This document shows, piece by piece, positions 23,150-33,750 of a stretch of DNA of 64,000 bases. Numbering within the stretch: the stretch's first letter is position 1; each line of letters opens with the position of its first letter. Made by a program: the position numbers and the translations under genes. Source of the stretch: Taxawa tesnikishii (nom. ined.). Its lineage: Eukaryota; Ascomycota; Dothideomycetes; Dothideales. The notes below the pieces were generated by a model that ran no database searches, was not told the origin of the DNA, and saw only the letters and a program-made list of their open reading frames with translations. Where the stretch lies: positions 434,001 through 498,000 of the forward strand of contig JAPDRO010000018.1 in the NCBI GenBank assembly GCA_030247885.1, in the 5' to 3' direction.

Positions 23150-24772
23150 TCGTCTACATCTACTATTTCTATAGTGTAGGTACGCGTATTATAGCTAGTC
23201 TTACCGTAACGTCTATAGTACCTCTACGCGCGTACCCTCTTTATAGGCTATTTAGTACCCTCCTTACTACTACTATCCTTTTCGGCTATTAAATCCTATA
23301 CGTCACCTACTATTAGGCTCTCCTCTATCCGAATGTACTTTCTTTTACGACTACGCTACTCTATTAACGCCTTAATCGACTTCCGAAGACCTGCGATTTC
23401 CCTTGTCTATAACTCTAATTTATGACCTATAATAGCTACGCCTTTAGCAAGCGAATCTATAGCTTATAGGAGAGGCGAGATAGGCGATTCTCTATACTAT
23501 TACATCCGCTCGCGAACTAGCGTTATCTACGCCTCTATCTCCTTTAGGTTAGCTAGTGTTTTAGACTCCTATAGAGTGACCTCTAATAGTGCGAGTGTCG
23601 GCGTGCGAAGTACTACGTTAAGCTTCGATAGTACTTGCTCTAGGTCGTGAGGAACTAAACTAGCGCCTCTAAAGCTTACTAGGATATTCTCCTTTGTAAT
23701 CGCCTTATCGAAAGTAGTACGAAAGGCTAGTAAGAAGGCCTCTTTCTTAACTTACGTAGTAGAGTACTATGACTAGCTATTAATCTCCGCGTTATACGCC
23801 TACTTTAAGGGGCAAAATAGCCCACGTTAAGCGGCTATAATAAGTGCGACGAGTATAAGGGTATGTAAAGAACAATAATCTTCTATTCTTTATAGTAGTT
23901 ATAGAAATTGTAACTACTATAGCTCTCGTAGCCGTCTATAATTAGTAGGCGGTATATACCTACTTAACGCGCCTTTATATACGCGTCAAAGTACTTTAAC
24001 TACTTTAGAGTAAGCTTATTCGTCGTCTAGCCGTTGGCGCTAGTCTTAATTACTTAATCGCGAGGCAGGCCGACGTACTAGCTCAATATAAGGACCTTAC
24101 TACTAAAGATAACGAAGGGTAGGATAGCCTACCTAGTAGCGTAGATACCTTAGATAATTATAACCTACTCCTAGTTACCTAGCTATACCTTTTTAGGATT
24201 ACTTCGTTTCTTAGAGCCTATAAAGACTATTTAAGCGTTAATTATACCTATCATGAACCTAGACTCATTAAAGTTATATATGTCTTCGTCTAGGATGCTA
24301 TACTTCCCCTTTATCTTCCTAACTAGTTCGAACTAGGGCGTTATGACGCGTACGTCTTCGTTTAAGGCTCGCTAACGATCGTATAGACGACTACGTCGAA
24401 GCTTAACCTCCTTAGTACGCGTCTCGAACCTGTCTACCTAGTACTTACTAATAGGTCCTTTACTGCGCGTAGTAAGTAGATCGTTAGCTATTTCTTCTAC
24501 TATAGTCCTTATAGCGCCTATCCCTCGCGAGTTTAGCTCGAGTATACGTACTACTATCGCCTCCTCCTCTATTTTCTTTAGCTTCTTCGAGTTAGGCTTA
24601 TAGTTACGTCGTGCGAGCTTTCCGTCGCGTTGTCGTCTTAGCGTCGTTCGGGGACGTCGTATACCTTAGACGCGTGTTTTATACTATTAGGAGGGGTTGC
24701 TTAGGTAGCCTTAATAGCAAGGTATAGTATACCTTCGTTGTAGGTAGATTGCGCGTTACGTCGTAGTAGCAT
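23150..24772 (-). pseudogene. Fot1/pogo-family DDE transposase, RIP-inactivated
   Basis: The start ATG is at 24772-24770. The N-terminus (MLLRRNAQSTYNEGI, later SKVYDVPE) matches the psq-type helix-turn-helix of fungal Fot1/pogo transposases. The DDE_1 catalytic core follows: FMIGIINA (about 24.25 kb), GNQEQVTIIQGI, FDAYIKARQVGIYRLLIIDG (about 23.94 kb) and PLKRAYNAE (about 23.8 kb). In family members the three catalytic Asp lie in NFDE, LILDG and LDVG. Here the first reads Asn (codon 24269-24267), the second is kept (23936-23934) and the third reads Asn (23828-23826). Both Asn codons are G-to-A changes expected of RIP. Many former Gln/Trp codons are TAG/TAA. It is certainly inactive. The C-terminal end is approximate. 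Confidence 0.88.
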
Positions 24773-24777
24773 TGTTA

Positions 24778-24853
24778 TAATAGTCTATAATAGTTGCGAT
24801 GTTAGTAAGGGGTAGCTACTCGGTAGGGGTAGCTACTTAGTAATAAAACACGT
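24778..24853 (-). repeat. Right terminal inverted repeat of the Fot1/pogo transposon
   Basis: Reverse complement of 23009-23084 with a handful of transitions. It is followed by TA (24854-24855). Confidence 0.9.
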
Positions 24854-24962
24854 TACTAGAAATACTACTTATATAGCTTCCTAGTACCTTTTTTACTTTT
24901 ACCTTTACCTTCCTCTATAAGGCCTTCTTATTAATAAAGTTATATCGCGTTAATTTATATAG

Positions 24963-25143
24963 TATAGTAGGGTAGCCTTCGCTTCCCTATTACCGCCTAA
25001 ATAGCCGAGTACTACTACGTGACTCTACATCACGTGACTCTACCCCTTATATCTACCTTTCGGAGGACAATAGCGAGGGATCTATTATAAGAATAGGAAC
25101 TAGAGATAGCTACTTACTACTACTACCTTTCCTTCCTACTATA
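24963..25143 (+). repeat. Left LTR of the 2.84-kb element
   Basis: 181 bp. It contains a tandem pair of ACGTGACTCTAC around 25,018-25,045; the second copy lies in TCACGTGA, a CACGTG E-box that could bind bHLH factors (inference). Confidence 0.9.
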
Positions 25144-25230
25144 ATTAGTAACTATAGTAGGGAGATTAATTAGCTTAATAAGTAACTTAAGAAGGACTAT
25201 AACGGTAGTAGTAAGTAGTTATTAAACAAC

Positions 25231-25305
25231 TAGACGGTTTTATTAACTAGACGAGTTATCGGTTAACTAGACGAGTTATTTATTAACTAGACGGGTTTAT
25301 TATTA
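25231..25305 (+). repeat. Short tandem array inside the 2.84-kb element (TTAACTAGACGRGTTAT type)
   Basis: About four imperfect copies of a 17-22 bp unit, close to the primer-site region in what should be the leader. Confidence 0.75.
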
Positions 25306-25548
25306 CTAGCTATATATACTATGGATTACTTATAGGACCTTTATTTTATCGTTTCTAAGCTACTACTTGTTTAATCTCGCGTCTTTATACTTATTTTACT
25401 CTTTATTTAAACCTCTATTCTACTTGCTATCTTACTAGCTTATAACATTAATTAGATTACTACCCAATTCGTATACTACTAGATTCTCATAGTACGCTAG
25501 TAATAGTAATAACTATAGTCTATTAGATCGTTATCCTCTTCCTCATTA

Positions 25549-25624
25549 GCTTATTAAGCAAGCGCTTATTAAGCAAGCGCTTACTAAGCAAGCGCTCATC
25601 AACTAAGCGCTTATTAACTAAGCG
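25549..25624 (+). repeat. Tandem array of a 15-16 bp unit (TTATTAAGCAAGCGC) in the 2.84-kb element
   Basis: About five copies, the first ones almost exact. It still contains CpA, so it is less RIP-altered than its surroundings. Confidence 0.85.
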
Positions 25625-25764
25625 GTCTCTTATTACCTTCCTTATTAGCTTATTAAGTAAGTAATTACTACAAGGCGTAGAAAGAGTAAGGTACTAGTAT
25701 TACGTAATCTAAAGAGCATAGAGATAAGTCTATTAAGGTAATGTTTATAGCTATAAAGACTTTA

Positions 25765-26160
25765 CTAGAAGATCGCGTTATACTAGAAGAGCGCGTTATA
25801 TAATAAGACTCGTTAATTAGGTAGTTACGTTATAAGATATAAGTATATAAGGTAGTCTTCTTAGTACTACTAGAGGAAGTCTATAACTATAGGGTTAAGG
25901 TTATAGCTATAGTAGCACTAGTGTTAGTAGCTATAGTAGCACTAGTATTAGCAACTATAGTAGTACTAATAACGGTAGCTATAGTAGTAGCTATAGTAGC
26001 ACTAGCGTAGAAAGGGTAAGAGACTTTATAGCTAAGTAATCTACTAGAGGATTACGCTATATAATAAGACTCGTTAATTAAGTAGTTACGTTATAAGCTA
26101 TAGGTATATAAAGTAGTCTTCTTAATACTACTAGAGGAAATTCGTAACTATAAGGTTATA
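25765..26160 (+). repeat. Internal direct duplication (about 115 bp, offset 261 bp) in the 2.84-kb element
   Basis: Two copies of a block containing TAATAAGACTCGTTAATTA and GTAGTCTTCTTA (anchors at 25801 and 26062), separated by short GTAGCTATAGTAGCACTAG-type repeats. The frame is compatible with a duplicated coiled-coil segment. Confidence 0.75.
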
Positions 26161-26931
26161 CTTACAACTAGATCTAAAGGTACTATAGAGGTAGCTATTA
26201 TAGTACCTATAGTAGTATTAGTACTAAAGCGATTAGTACTAGCACGAGGATTAGCCTCTAAGAAACTAGCTACTAACGTTACTATAAGAAGGACCGAGAG
26301 TAGTACTAGAGAACAACTAGAAGAGCGACCTACTATAAGGACTACTATTTATACGTAATACGAGAAGACTACTAGTTATATACAACGGACTAATCGCACT
26401 AGATAGAAGCGTGTCTCTAGACCTTCTACGTTTATATAACGTACTATAACTACAACTATAAAGTTACTAGTTAAAGAGGTAGTTACTACTAGCGCTAGCG
26501 TTAGCGGTATACGCCTAGAGCTATTAACGCTATAGGAGAAAGAGTAGTTACAAAGAGAAGGCCGTTGTTTTCGCTATCGTAATACTAGCTATTAATCTTT
26601 CGATTCGTACTGTCCGAATAACTAGATAGCTAGGCTAGCAAATACCTTGTAGAGAATACTAGTAAAACGCGCTATACTAGTATTAAAAGAACGCGCTAGG
26701 CTAATACTAGAATAATACGCTATTACTAGCAAGGCTTATAACTATAGTATAGCCGTACTAAAATAGGTAGAAAGAGCTAGAGATAAGGATAGTAAGGCTA
26801 TGGCTTATAAGATACTAGGTCATGCTATAGAGATACTAGAGTTTAAGTAGTAACTAGCTAGCTAATAGATTACTAGACTAGCTATAGAAGACTAGACTAG
26901 AAATCGCTTTTGCTATTATTTTACTAAGAAC

Positions 26932-26956
26932 TTTACATAGCTCGGAGCTATGTAAA
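26932..26956. repeat. Palindrome in the 2.84-kb element, copy 1
   Basis: TTTACATAGCTC - G - GAGCTATGTAAA. It is the same family as the palindromes at 7,371 and 11,118 in the 11.2-kb element and marks the end of the coding-like block. Confidence 0.9.
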
Positions 26957-26999
26957 AACTTAGGGGTAAAAGAGTTATTTAATGTTACTAGAGTTAACT

Positions 27000-27450
27000 A
27001 GTTACTTACTACTAGACTAGCGTTTGTTACTAAACTAGCTATTATTACTAAACTAGACTAGCTATTAATTACTAGACTAGCTATTATTCGCTAGACTAGC
27101 TATCGGTTACTAGACTAGCTATTGTTTACTATACTAGCTATTAATCGCTAAACTAGCTATTAATCGCTAAACTAGCTATTATTAGTAGACTAGCTATTAC
27201 CTACTATATTAGCTATTAGGTACTATACTAGACTAGTCGCTAACTACTAGAATAGTTACTATACTAGAATAGCTACTAGACTAGTTATTAATTACTAAAC
27301 GGGCTATCGATCGCTAGACTAGCTATTAACTACTATACTAGATTAGCTATTAACTACTATACCGGACTAGCTAATAGTTACTACTTACTAGATTAGACTA
27401 GCTACTAGCGATTAGGCTAGCTACTAGCTACTATACTAGAATGGACTACT
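27000..27450 (+). repeat. Minisatellite-like array between two palindromes (CTAGACTAGCTATTA type)
   Basis: About 20 degenerate copies of a 17-25 bp unit with the core ACTAGCTATTA. It lies exactly between palindrome copies 1 and 2, whose flanks (TTACTAAGAACTTTA before, AACTTAGG after) are also duplicated. Confidence 0.8.
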
Positions 27451-27505
27451 AGACTAGAAGTCGTGCTACTACTAAGGGCTATTTATTATTATTCTTACTA
27501 AGAAC

Positions 27506-27529
27506 TTTATATAGCTCGGAGCTATATAA
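27506..27529. repeat. Palindrome in the 2.84-kb element, copy 2 (RIP-altered)
   Basis: TTATATAGCTC - G - GAGCTATATAA. It is the copy-1 motif with CpA and TpG turned to TpA symmetrically, so pairing is preserved. Confidence 0.85.
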
Positions 27530-27590
27530 TAACTTAGGAGCTTACGAGTTATTTGACGAGTAGTTTAATAGGCCTATTCGATAGAGTACT

Positions 27591-27623
27591 TAAGGGACGA
27601 GTACTATAAGGGGTAGGGAGGTA
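27591..27623 (+). other. Polypurine tract of the 2.84-kb element
   Basis: AGGGACGAGTACTATAAGG followed by GGTAGGGAGG just before the right LTR. It corresponds base for base, apart from a small indel, to the tract of the 11.2-kb element read on its own strand. Confidence 0.75.
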
Positions 27624-27804
27624 TGTAGTAGGGTAGCCTCCGCTTCCCTACTACCGCCCGAATAGCCGAGTACTACTACGTGACTCTACATCACGTAACT
27701 CTACCCCTTATATCTACCTTTCGGAGGACAATAGCGAGGGATCTATTACAAGAATAGGAACTAGAGATAGCTACTTACTACTACTACCTTTCCTCCCTAC
27801 TATA
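27624..27804 (+). repeat. Right LTR of the 2.84-kb element
   Basis: 181 bp, same length as the left copy, about 96 percent identical, and less RIP-altered (still begins TG). The ATAG duplication follows it. Confidence 0.9.
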
Positions 27805-27808
27805 ATAG

Positions 27809-30200
27809 TATCGACTTTCTTTACTACTATATATTTATAAGTTAAAGCTCTAGTTACTCGGTTAATAGTACCGAGCTTAAGTTACTATTTAATAGTATAC
27901 TATTATCCTTAATAAGACTTAACTTAGAGTAAGGCTTCGCCTTTATTACTACTAATATCTCGCCTTAAGTTTTATTATTATTAAGTAACTCCCTAGAGTA
28001 ATATAATTCGAGACCTTATAAACTTATTATAGTACTATTTCTTAGTATTTATAAATTATATTAGTTTAACGTACTCGACTACGGCGAATTAGCGACTATA
28101 TAATAAGTTTGTTATAGTTCTTAAGTAAGACTCTTATTACGGGTACTTATATACTTACTCTAATTAGAAGTTTAATAGGATAGTTTGTCTATTAATAACT
28201 ATAGCGTTATAGTATATTAATAGTTAACTTTATTATAAGTATTTTCGTCGTTAGTATCTTTATTTTACGATCCCTTAGTACTTTCTAACTTATCGAATAT
28301 ATTCCTATATAACTATATATTTATCTTATTAGTATATTTAAGTAAGAACGAGTCTCATTTAAGGTAAGCTAGTACGTCTTTAGTAACGTAATATCTTATA
28401 TATATCTTTTAATTAGTAAAGTTTTTATTTTACGTTTATAACTTTACTTCTATAAGCTCTATAGTATTAGTTACGTTAAAGTCCGAGTATAATAGTACGC
28501 TAGTTAAGTTAGTCTTACTCGTTCCGATTACTTATATATTAATACGAGACTAAAGCGTAGTATATACTAATAGAATAAGGAAGTCGAATAAGAGCTAAAA
28601 TAAAGTTTCTATTAACTTATATATACTAGCTTTATTAGTCTTAAAGTATACTTAGAAAATACTCTAAATAATAAGCTCGCCTTTATATTTCGTAACTTAT
28701 ATATTAGTTAACTAACTATAGTTAAAAGAAGATAATATATTTACTCCTTCGTTACTTAAGTTTACCTTATATTTAAACCTCGCGTTATTCTTATTATATA
28801 GTACTTATTTCCTTCTATAAGTAATATTATTACGCTTTATATATACTATCTTCTTTAGTATATTCTTAACGGCGGCCGTAACTATACTTCTACTTTTCTA
28901 AACGGACTTATATAACTTATACTATTAGTAAAGTTTACTTCTTATATATATAAGCTTACCTTAAATCTTATAAGAGTATTAGGACTCTTATCGAGTATCC
29001 TTTTAACGTCTTATTAGAGGAGTCGCCGTCTTATACTTATCTATTCCTCGTTAATTATTTCGCTTAGTATACGCTCGCCTAATATTATAGACGTAGGAAA
29101 TAATATTTATTCGTACTTTCTATTATATACTCGAGCTATTAGTCGGATCCGTACCTCTTAATATATATTATATAACTTTACTAAAAGTAACTATTTACCT
29201 CTATTAACTATATATCTTATCCTCTTATCTCGTATATTACTATAGGATATATCGTCCGTCTAATTAGTAGCGTTAAATAAGTCGAGACTAAATTCGTTAC
29301 TAAATATATAATTTTAACTAAGTTACTATTTTCCGTTTTAAGTAGCGACGCTATCCTTTATAGCTATAAGTAAATAGGACTTTCCCTAAGGAATACTTAC
29401 AAGCCTATTATATTTTAAACGGCCGCTAAAGAAATTAATATATATATATTACTAGGCCCTCTTATATCGCGTATATAGTACGTAGTTCGCCTAAAATATA
29501 GTAATTTACCCTTCGTACTTATAGTACTATTTATTTTCTTATCTAATCGTATAGTTAAATAGTATATAGTAAGAATATCGTATATAATACGCCTTATCTA
29601 TTTTAATGTCGCTAGTAATAGGTAAGTATATTATCTAACTACTAGCTATTATATTCCTAGGCGCGTATTAATATTAGGCGTAACTATTAGTCTTACTATA
29701 TAAACGTTACTTCGCGTAAGAATTTATATAGTATCCTAGTAAGATGCGATAAAATCGTTAGGATTAGTTTAATTAAAGTAAGAAGGCGTAATACTACGCT
29801 ATTTATATATAATACGCTATAGGGATTTAGTAATTAGCTTTCGACTAGTTATTATAGCGTAACCTTCTACTTTAACGTCTTTAATTAGTTGCTTAAAAGA
29901 GTCGTTATACTCGTATTATATACTAGTAGGGGCCTAGTCTTCCTTAGTTTATAGTAGTCTTACTAAAGGAAAGTAAAAGTTAAAATATAAAATAAGATAA
30001 TAAGAAGGTACTCGAATCTTACTTTACTAGTAAATTACTATATAAGTCGGATATTAGTACGCGAATAGGGCTTTAATACTAGCCTATATAGCGATATACT
30101 ATAAAGTATAACTAGATAGGAAGTACTAGTAGTAAACGAATACTAGATAACTACTAGTAACTTTATATAAGGAATAAATACGCGACTTAAAAAGCTATTT
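27809..30200. repeat. RIP-saturated sequence, boundary between the old repeat and the KDZ-type copy 1 not resolved
   Basis: CpA/TpG-free, TpA-rich DNA with no frame of note. It resumes the host repeat of the 2.84-kb insertion on its left. On its right it grades into the plus-strand coding trace that starts around 30 kb. I could not find terminal inverted repeats or target duplications here. Confidence 0.4.
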
Positions 30201-33200
30201 CGCCCTTTAGCTTTATCTTAGCCGACTTAGCGTATATATATTAGTAAAGCTATGCCGAATTCGGTTAGACTTAGCTTATTTAGCGTACGAATTAATAACT
30301 TAAGTCGAAGATTCGCGTTATCTTTCTCCTAGTAAATAGCTAGTTTATTAACGGCGTAGTAAGTTACTTTAACGTCTATTTACTACTATCTTACTATCTT
30401 ACTATCCCCTAATACTAGCGTACTAAACGCTATAAAGTACTATTTACTAAGTAGTAAAATCTCGTAGAGGTACTAATACTATATTTTAACTAGAGTAAAT
30501 ACTATCGAATAATATAATATAGATACTTAGGAGAAGTAGTAGACTCTATATATAATACTAGTACTTTTAGATTATCGCTTATATTTATTAGTTCTTTCTC
30601 TCTAGTAGTATTACCTTTATAGTCTTACTTTAGCGTAGTAAATAAACCGACTAGGCCGATACTAAGACGCTAAACTTATTTAACTTACTTACTAATATAG
30701 AGCTATTATAACTACTATATACTTTAACTAATAAGAGTAAAGTTATTAGCTATTTTTAGTAGGAATTTCTACTCCCTAGTATTATAGTTATTAGTAATTA
30801 TATAATAGCTAAGCTTCGAGTTACTCTTACTATAGACTATAGTCTAACTTATTATATACTCGTCGCCGCCTTTAACGTAGTAGTAGCCGAGTCTATATAG
30901 ATAAAAAGGAGTAAATACGTCTATACTTATAAAAGGTAAGTATTAAATTACCTTTATATAATAGTATAAACTATACTATCTAAATAGGTAATAGCTACTT
31001 TCTTATCGATGCCGAGTACTCCGACTATTTTATATATATCTACTAGGTAGAGTTATTATACTTAAAGCTAAGGATACGTACGCTTTATAGTCCTCGCTTT
31101 TATAACCTCGACTATAACAAACTAGCTAGGTAGCCTTATTATTAGCGGTAATAGTACTTTCGCTAGTATCCTCCTTATTATTTTCCTTCTTTAATAGAGT
31201 CTTATAGCCCTTCTTCTTAACTAAAGTAAGCTAGTTATTATCGTCGGAATTACTTTCGTTATTTTTCTTACTACGCTTCTTAAGAGTAATAGTTTCCTTC
31301 TTTAAAGTCTTTTTCGGAGTAATTAACTCGCCGTTAGTAGACTCTAGTAAATAAGTAAGTACGCCGAATTATAATACTTACTATTCGATAGCGTAGGAAA
31401 GACGTACTAGTAAGAGAAAGTATAGTAATATTATTATTCTTATTAGTAAAGAGCTCTCTCTTAATTACGCCCTACGTATTCTAGGTAGTCTTAATAGTAT
31501 TAAAACCGACTTTATCTTTAAACTTCTCTATATCGGTCTACGGAATAGTTAGCTTATAACTAAGAGTATTTACGTAAGCGAAAATAAGACTATAAAAGCT
31601 TATAGTAAGCGTAGACCTTAGGTACTACTAAGTAACCTCTAAAGCTAGTTCTTCCTTCGCCGTAATAAGTAACTTACTTTAGCTACGTACTCTTCGTAAG
31701 TCCTTCTTATTATTCTCTACTATAAGACGTATAGTAGTAAGAGGAATAATATTAAGCTAGAGGGCGTTTTACTTAAGACTTTATATTAAAGTAAAATAAA
31801 TAGTATACTTTTATTATAGAATATTATCGCGTTATATACTCTTTATAAGTCGTATTATTATTACTTCTAGTTACGTCTTACTATCGGCCGTAACTATATA
31901 GCCTTTATATATAATATAATAAAAAAGTAAGTAGCTACCCTAGTAATATCTTATATACTAGGACGGCCTTTTATTATTACTCGTTATTAATCGTAAAGTA
32001 ATTACCGGGTTTATTATCGTCCTAACTTAGAAGGTCTTTCTTACGCCGAAAACTATAGTTAGTTTCTAGTATATATAGGAACCTTTTTTACTTAAAGTTA
32101 TCCGAGTTAATAGTAGCTAGTATATTAGCGTAAGGCTAGTTACGTATTAACTCGCATAGTTAATAGAGCGCCTTAAAGGTACTATTACTTCGTATAACCG
32201 ATATTATAGCCCTTTACTAATTACGCTAAATAACTAGTTCGAGCGTATAATAGACGCTTAGAAGCGTATAGTATATATTATTCCTTACTAGTATACTAAC
32301 TTACGATATATTACTCTTACTATTTACTTTATATATATCCTAGCTCTTTTACTTCGTATTACGCCGTCGAAAGTTATTATTAATCTATAAGACGAAGTTA
32401 CGAAATAGTATCTAACTTTCCTTTATTTAAATATACCTTATAGTATTAAGAAACTAGTTCCGCGCTTAATTACTAGTAAGTATTAACGTAAGTATCCTAT
32501 TTTATATTAGACGCTTCTTTAAGTTTAACTAGAACCTCTTACCTAGTAGCTCTATTTACGTTATAATAGTCTCGATATATACGTAAAACTCCTTATATTT
32601 ACTATTATCTAGTCCGAGACTATTTTAGATATTATAGTACTTTAGTTACTTACTTAGTAAGCGCGTAGTTATAAGGCTACTATTTTACTTAATTGCGTAG
32701 CTAGTCTTCTTTAATATACTAATTATACTAAACGTCTCGCTAGACTAGGTAGTATAGTAAAGGTAAAGTAATAAGTTAGTTATACTAAGGCGTATATATT
32801 ATAAACGTAATACTATATATTAAATAGCTAGTTAAAAGATATATAAAGTTACGACGGTTAAGTAACGTCGTTTAAGATTATAACTTAACTTTATCTTTAT
32901 ATTATCTTTACTTATATTTACTTATTTATTTCGTACCTAATTTATAATAAGTCCTAGGCTTATTAAAGCGGTAATATTAGTTATTATTAACGTTTTATAT
33001 GTCGCTATTAATAGTATAGTAAATAGTAGCTATATTACGTATTTATCTCTTAGTTAATACTATATATTATCTATATTTATTAGGAGCTCGTATCGACTTT
33101 ATTACCTTATTATAACTATTAGCTCTTATATATTTTAAGATCTTAGTAACTACTTATACTATAAATATAGAAAATACTCCTAAAACTTTATAATAGTCGA

Positions 33201-33750
33201 GTTACTTAGTTATAGACAAGATACTATCTTACTACTATAAAGAGCTTAATATAGTAACGCGTAATAGTACTAGTTATAATAGGATAGTATATCCCTTAAA
33301 GTTAATACTCCTTATAATATAGAGTTAGTAACTAGTTAGTTAGTTCTATAAATTATTATATAGTAACTATATTATACTATTATAGAGACTAAGTAAATTA
33401 ATAACTAATAGGCGAAGTTATTTAATATATATTAATATAAGCTAGTTAGTTAATCTTCCTTTACTTTTATCTTCTTATAGTTCGACCTTCCTTACTTCTA
33501 TTAGATAATTAGTTATCGAGTTAACTTAGGCTTATACTATTTAGTTGCCTATTTAGTAAGGTAACTTCGCTAGCTTATAAGAACTTCTTTCTTACTCTTA
33601 TATTTATATACTTTACTTCTATTACTTCCGTTAGACTTTTAGTTACTAAGTCGACTTATACTTATACTATTCGGTCGCTTATTTAGTAAGATATAACTAG
33701 TAATAAGTAAGTATTATACTAATCTAAATTCGCTTACTACTACTAGCGTT
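30200..33750 (+). pseudogene. Long unrecognised coding trace X upstream of the SNF2 helicase (copy 1)
   Basis: Reading the plus strand and allowing for RIP-made TAG/TAA at former Gln/Trp codons, about 3.5 kb behaves as a continuous former coding region, mostly in one register. It includes stretches such as VEVLILYFNQSKYYRIIQY and FLIDAEYSDYFIYIYQVELL. It is Tyr/Ile/Leu-rich, partly because RIP converts codons to those residues. I recognise no domain. It sits at the same distance upstream of the helicase as the X region in the 9.9-kb tandem units, so it may be the matching gene, but the sequence match was not convincing by eye. Confidence 0.45.
33470..33690 (+). repeat. Internal direct repeat near the 3' end of X, copy 1
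   Basis: Two copies, about 110-125 bp apart, of a block containing TTTACTTCTATTA, then GAGTTAACTTAGGCTTATACTATT versus AAGTCGACTTATACTTATACTATT, then TTTAGTAAG. The tandem units carry a different 99-bp repeat at the comparable place (46.9-47.1 kb). Confidence 0.6.

Larger units (their letters stand above)
23009..24853 (-). mobile_element. Fot1/pogo-type (Tc1/mariner superfamily) DNA transposon, 1,845 bp
   Basis: Terminal inverted repeats of about 76 bp (23009-23084 and 24778-24853) start ACGTGTTTTATTACTAAG and are flanked by TA on both sides (23007-23008, 24854-24855), the usual target duplication of this superfamily. Each terminal repeat contains two tandem copies of a (A/G)GCTACCCC(T/C)TA-type motif, plausible transposase binding sites. 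Only about half a dozen transitions separate the two termini. The single gene is on the minus strand. RIP damage is moderate: CpA and TpG survive in places. Confidence 0.92.
24963..27804 (+). mobile_element. Small LTR element without recognisable pol, 2.84 kb, probable non-autonomous partner of the 11.2-kb element
   Basis: Two 181-bp LTRs (24963-25143 and 27624-27804) with ends TGTAGTAGGG / CCCTACTATA, and ATAG on both sides (24959-24962, 27805-27808) as a 4-bp target duplication. The interior of 2.48 kb has no reverse-transcriptase or integrase trace. It holds a coding-like block (about 25.65-26.95 kb) with an internal duplication and a Cys-containing stretch near 26.57 kb that may derive from a gag zinc knuckle, plus three short tandem arrays and two palindromes. 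The polypurine tract before the right LTR (AAGGGGTAGGGAGG) and the primer-site region match those of the 11.2-kb element. LTRs differ by about eight transitions only. Broken. Confidence 0.85.
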
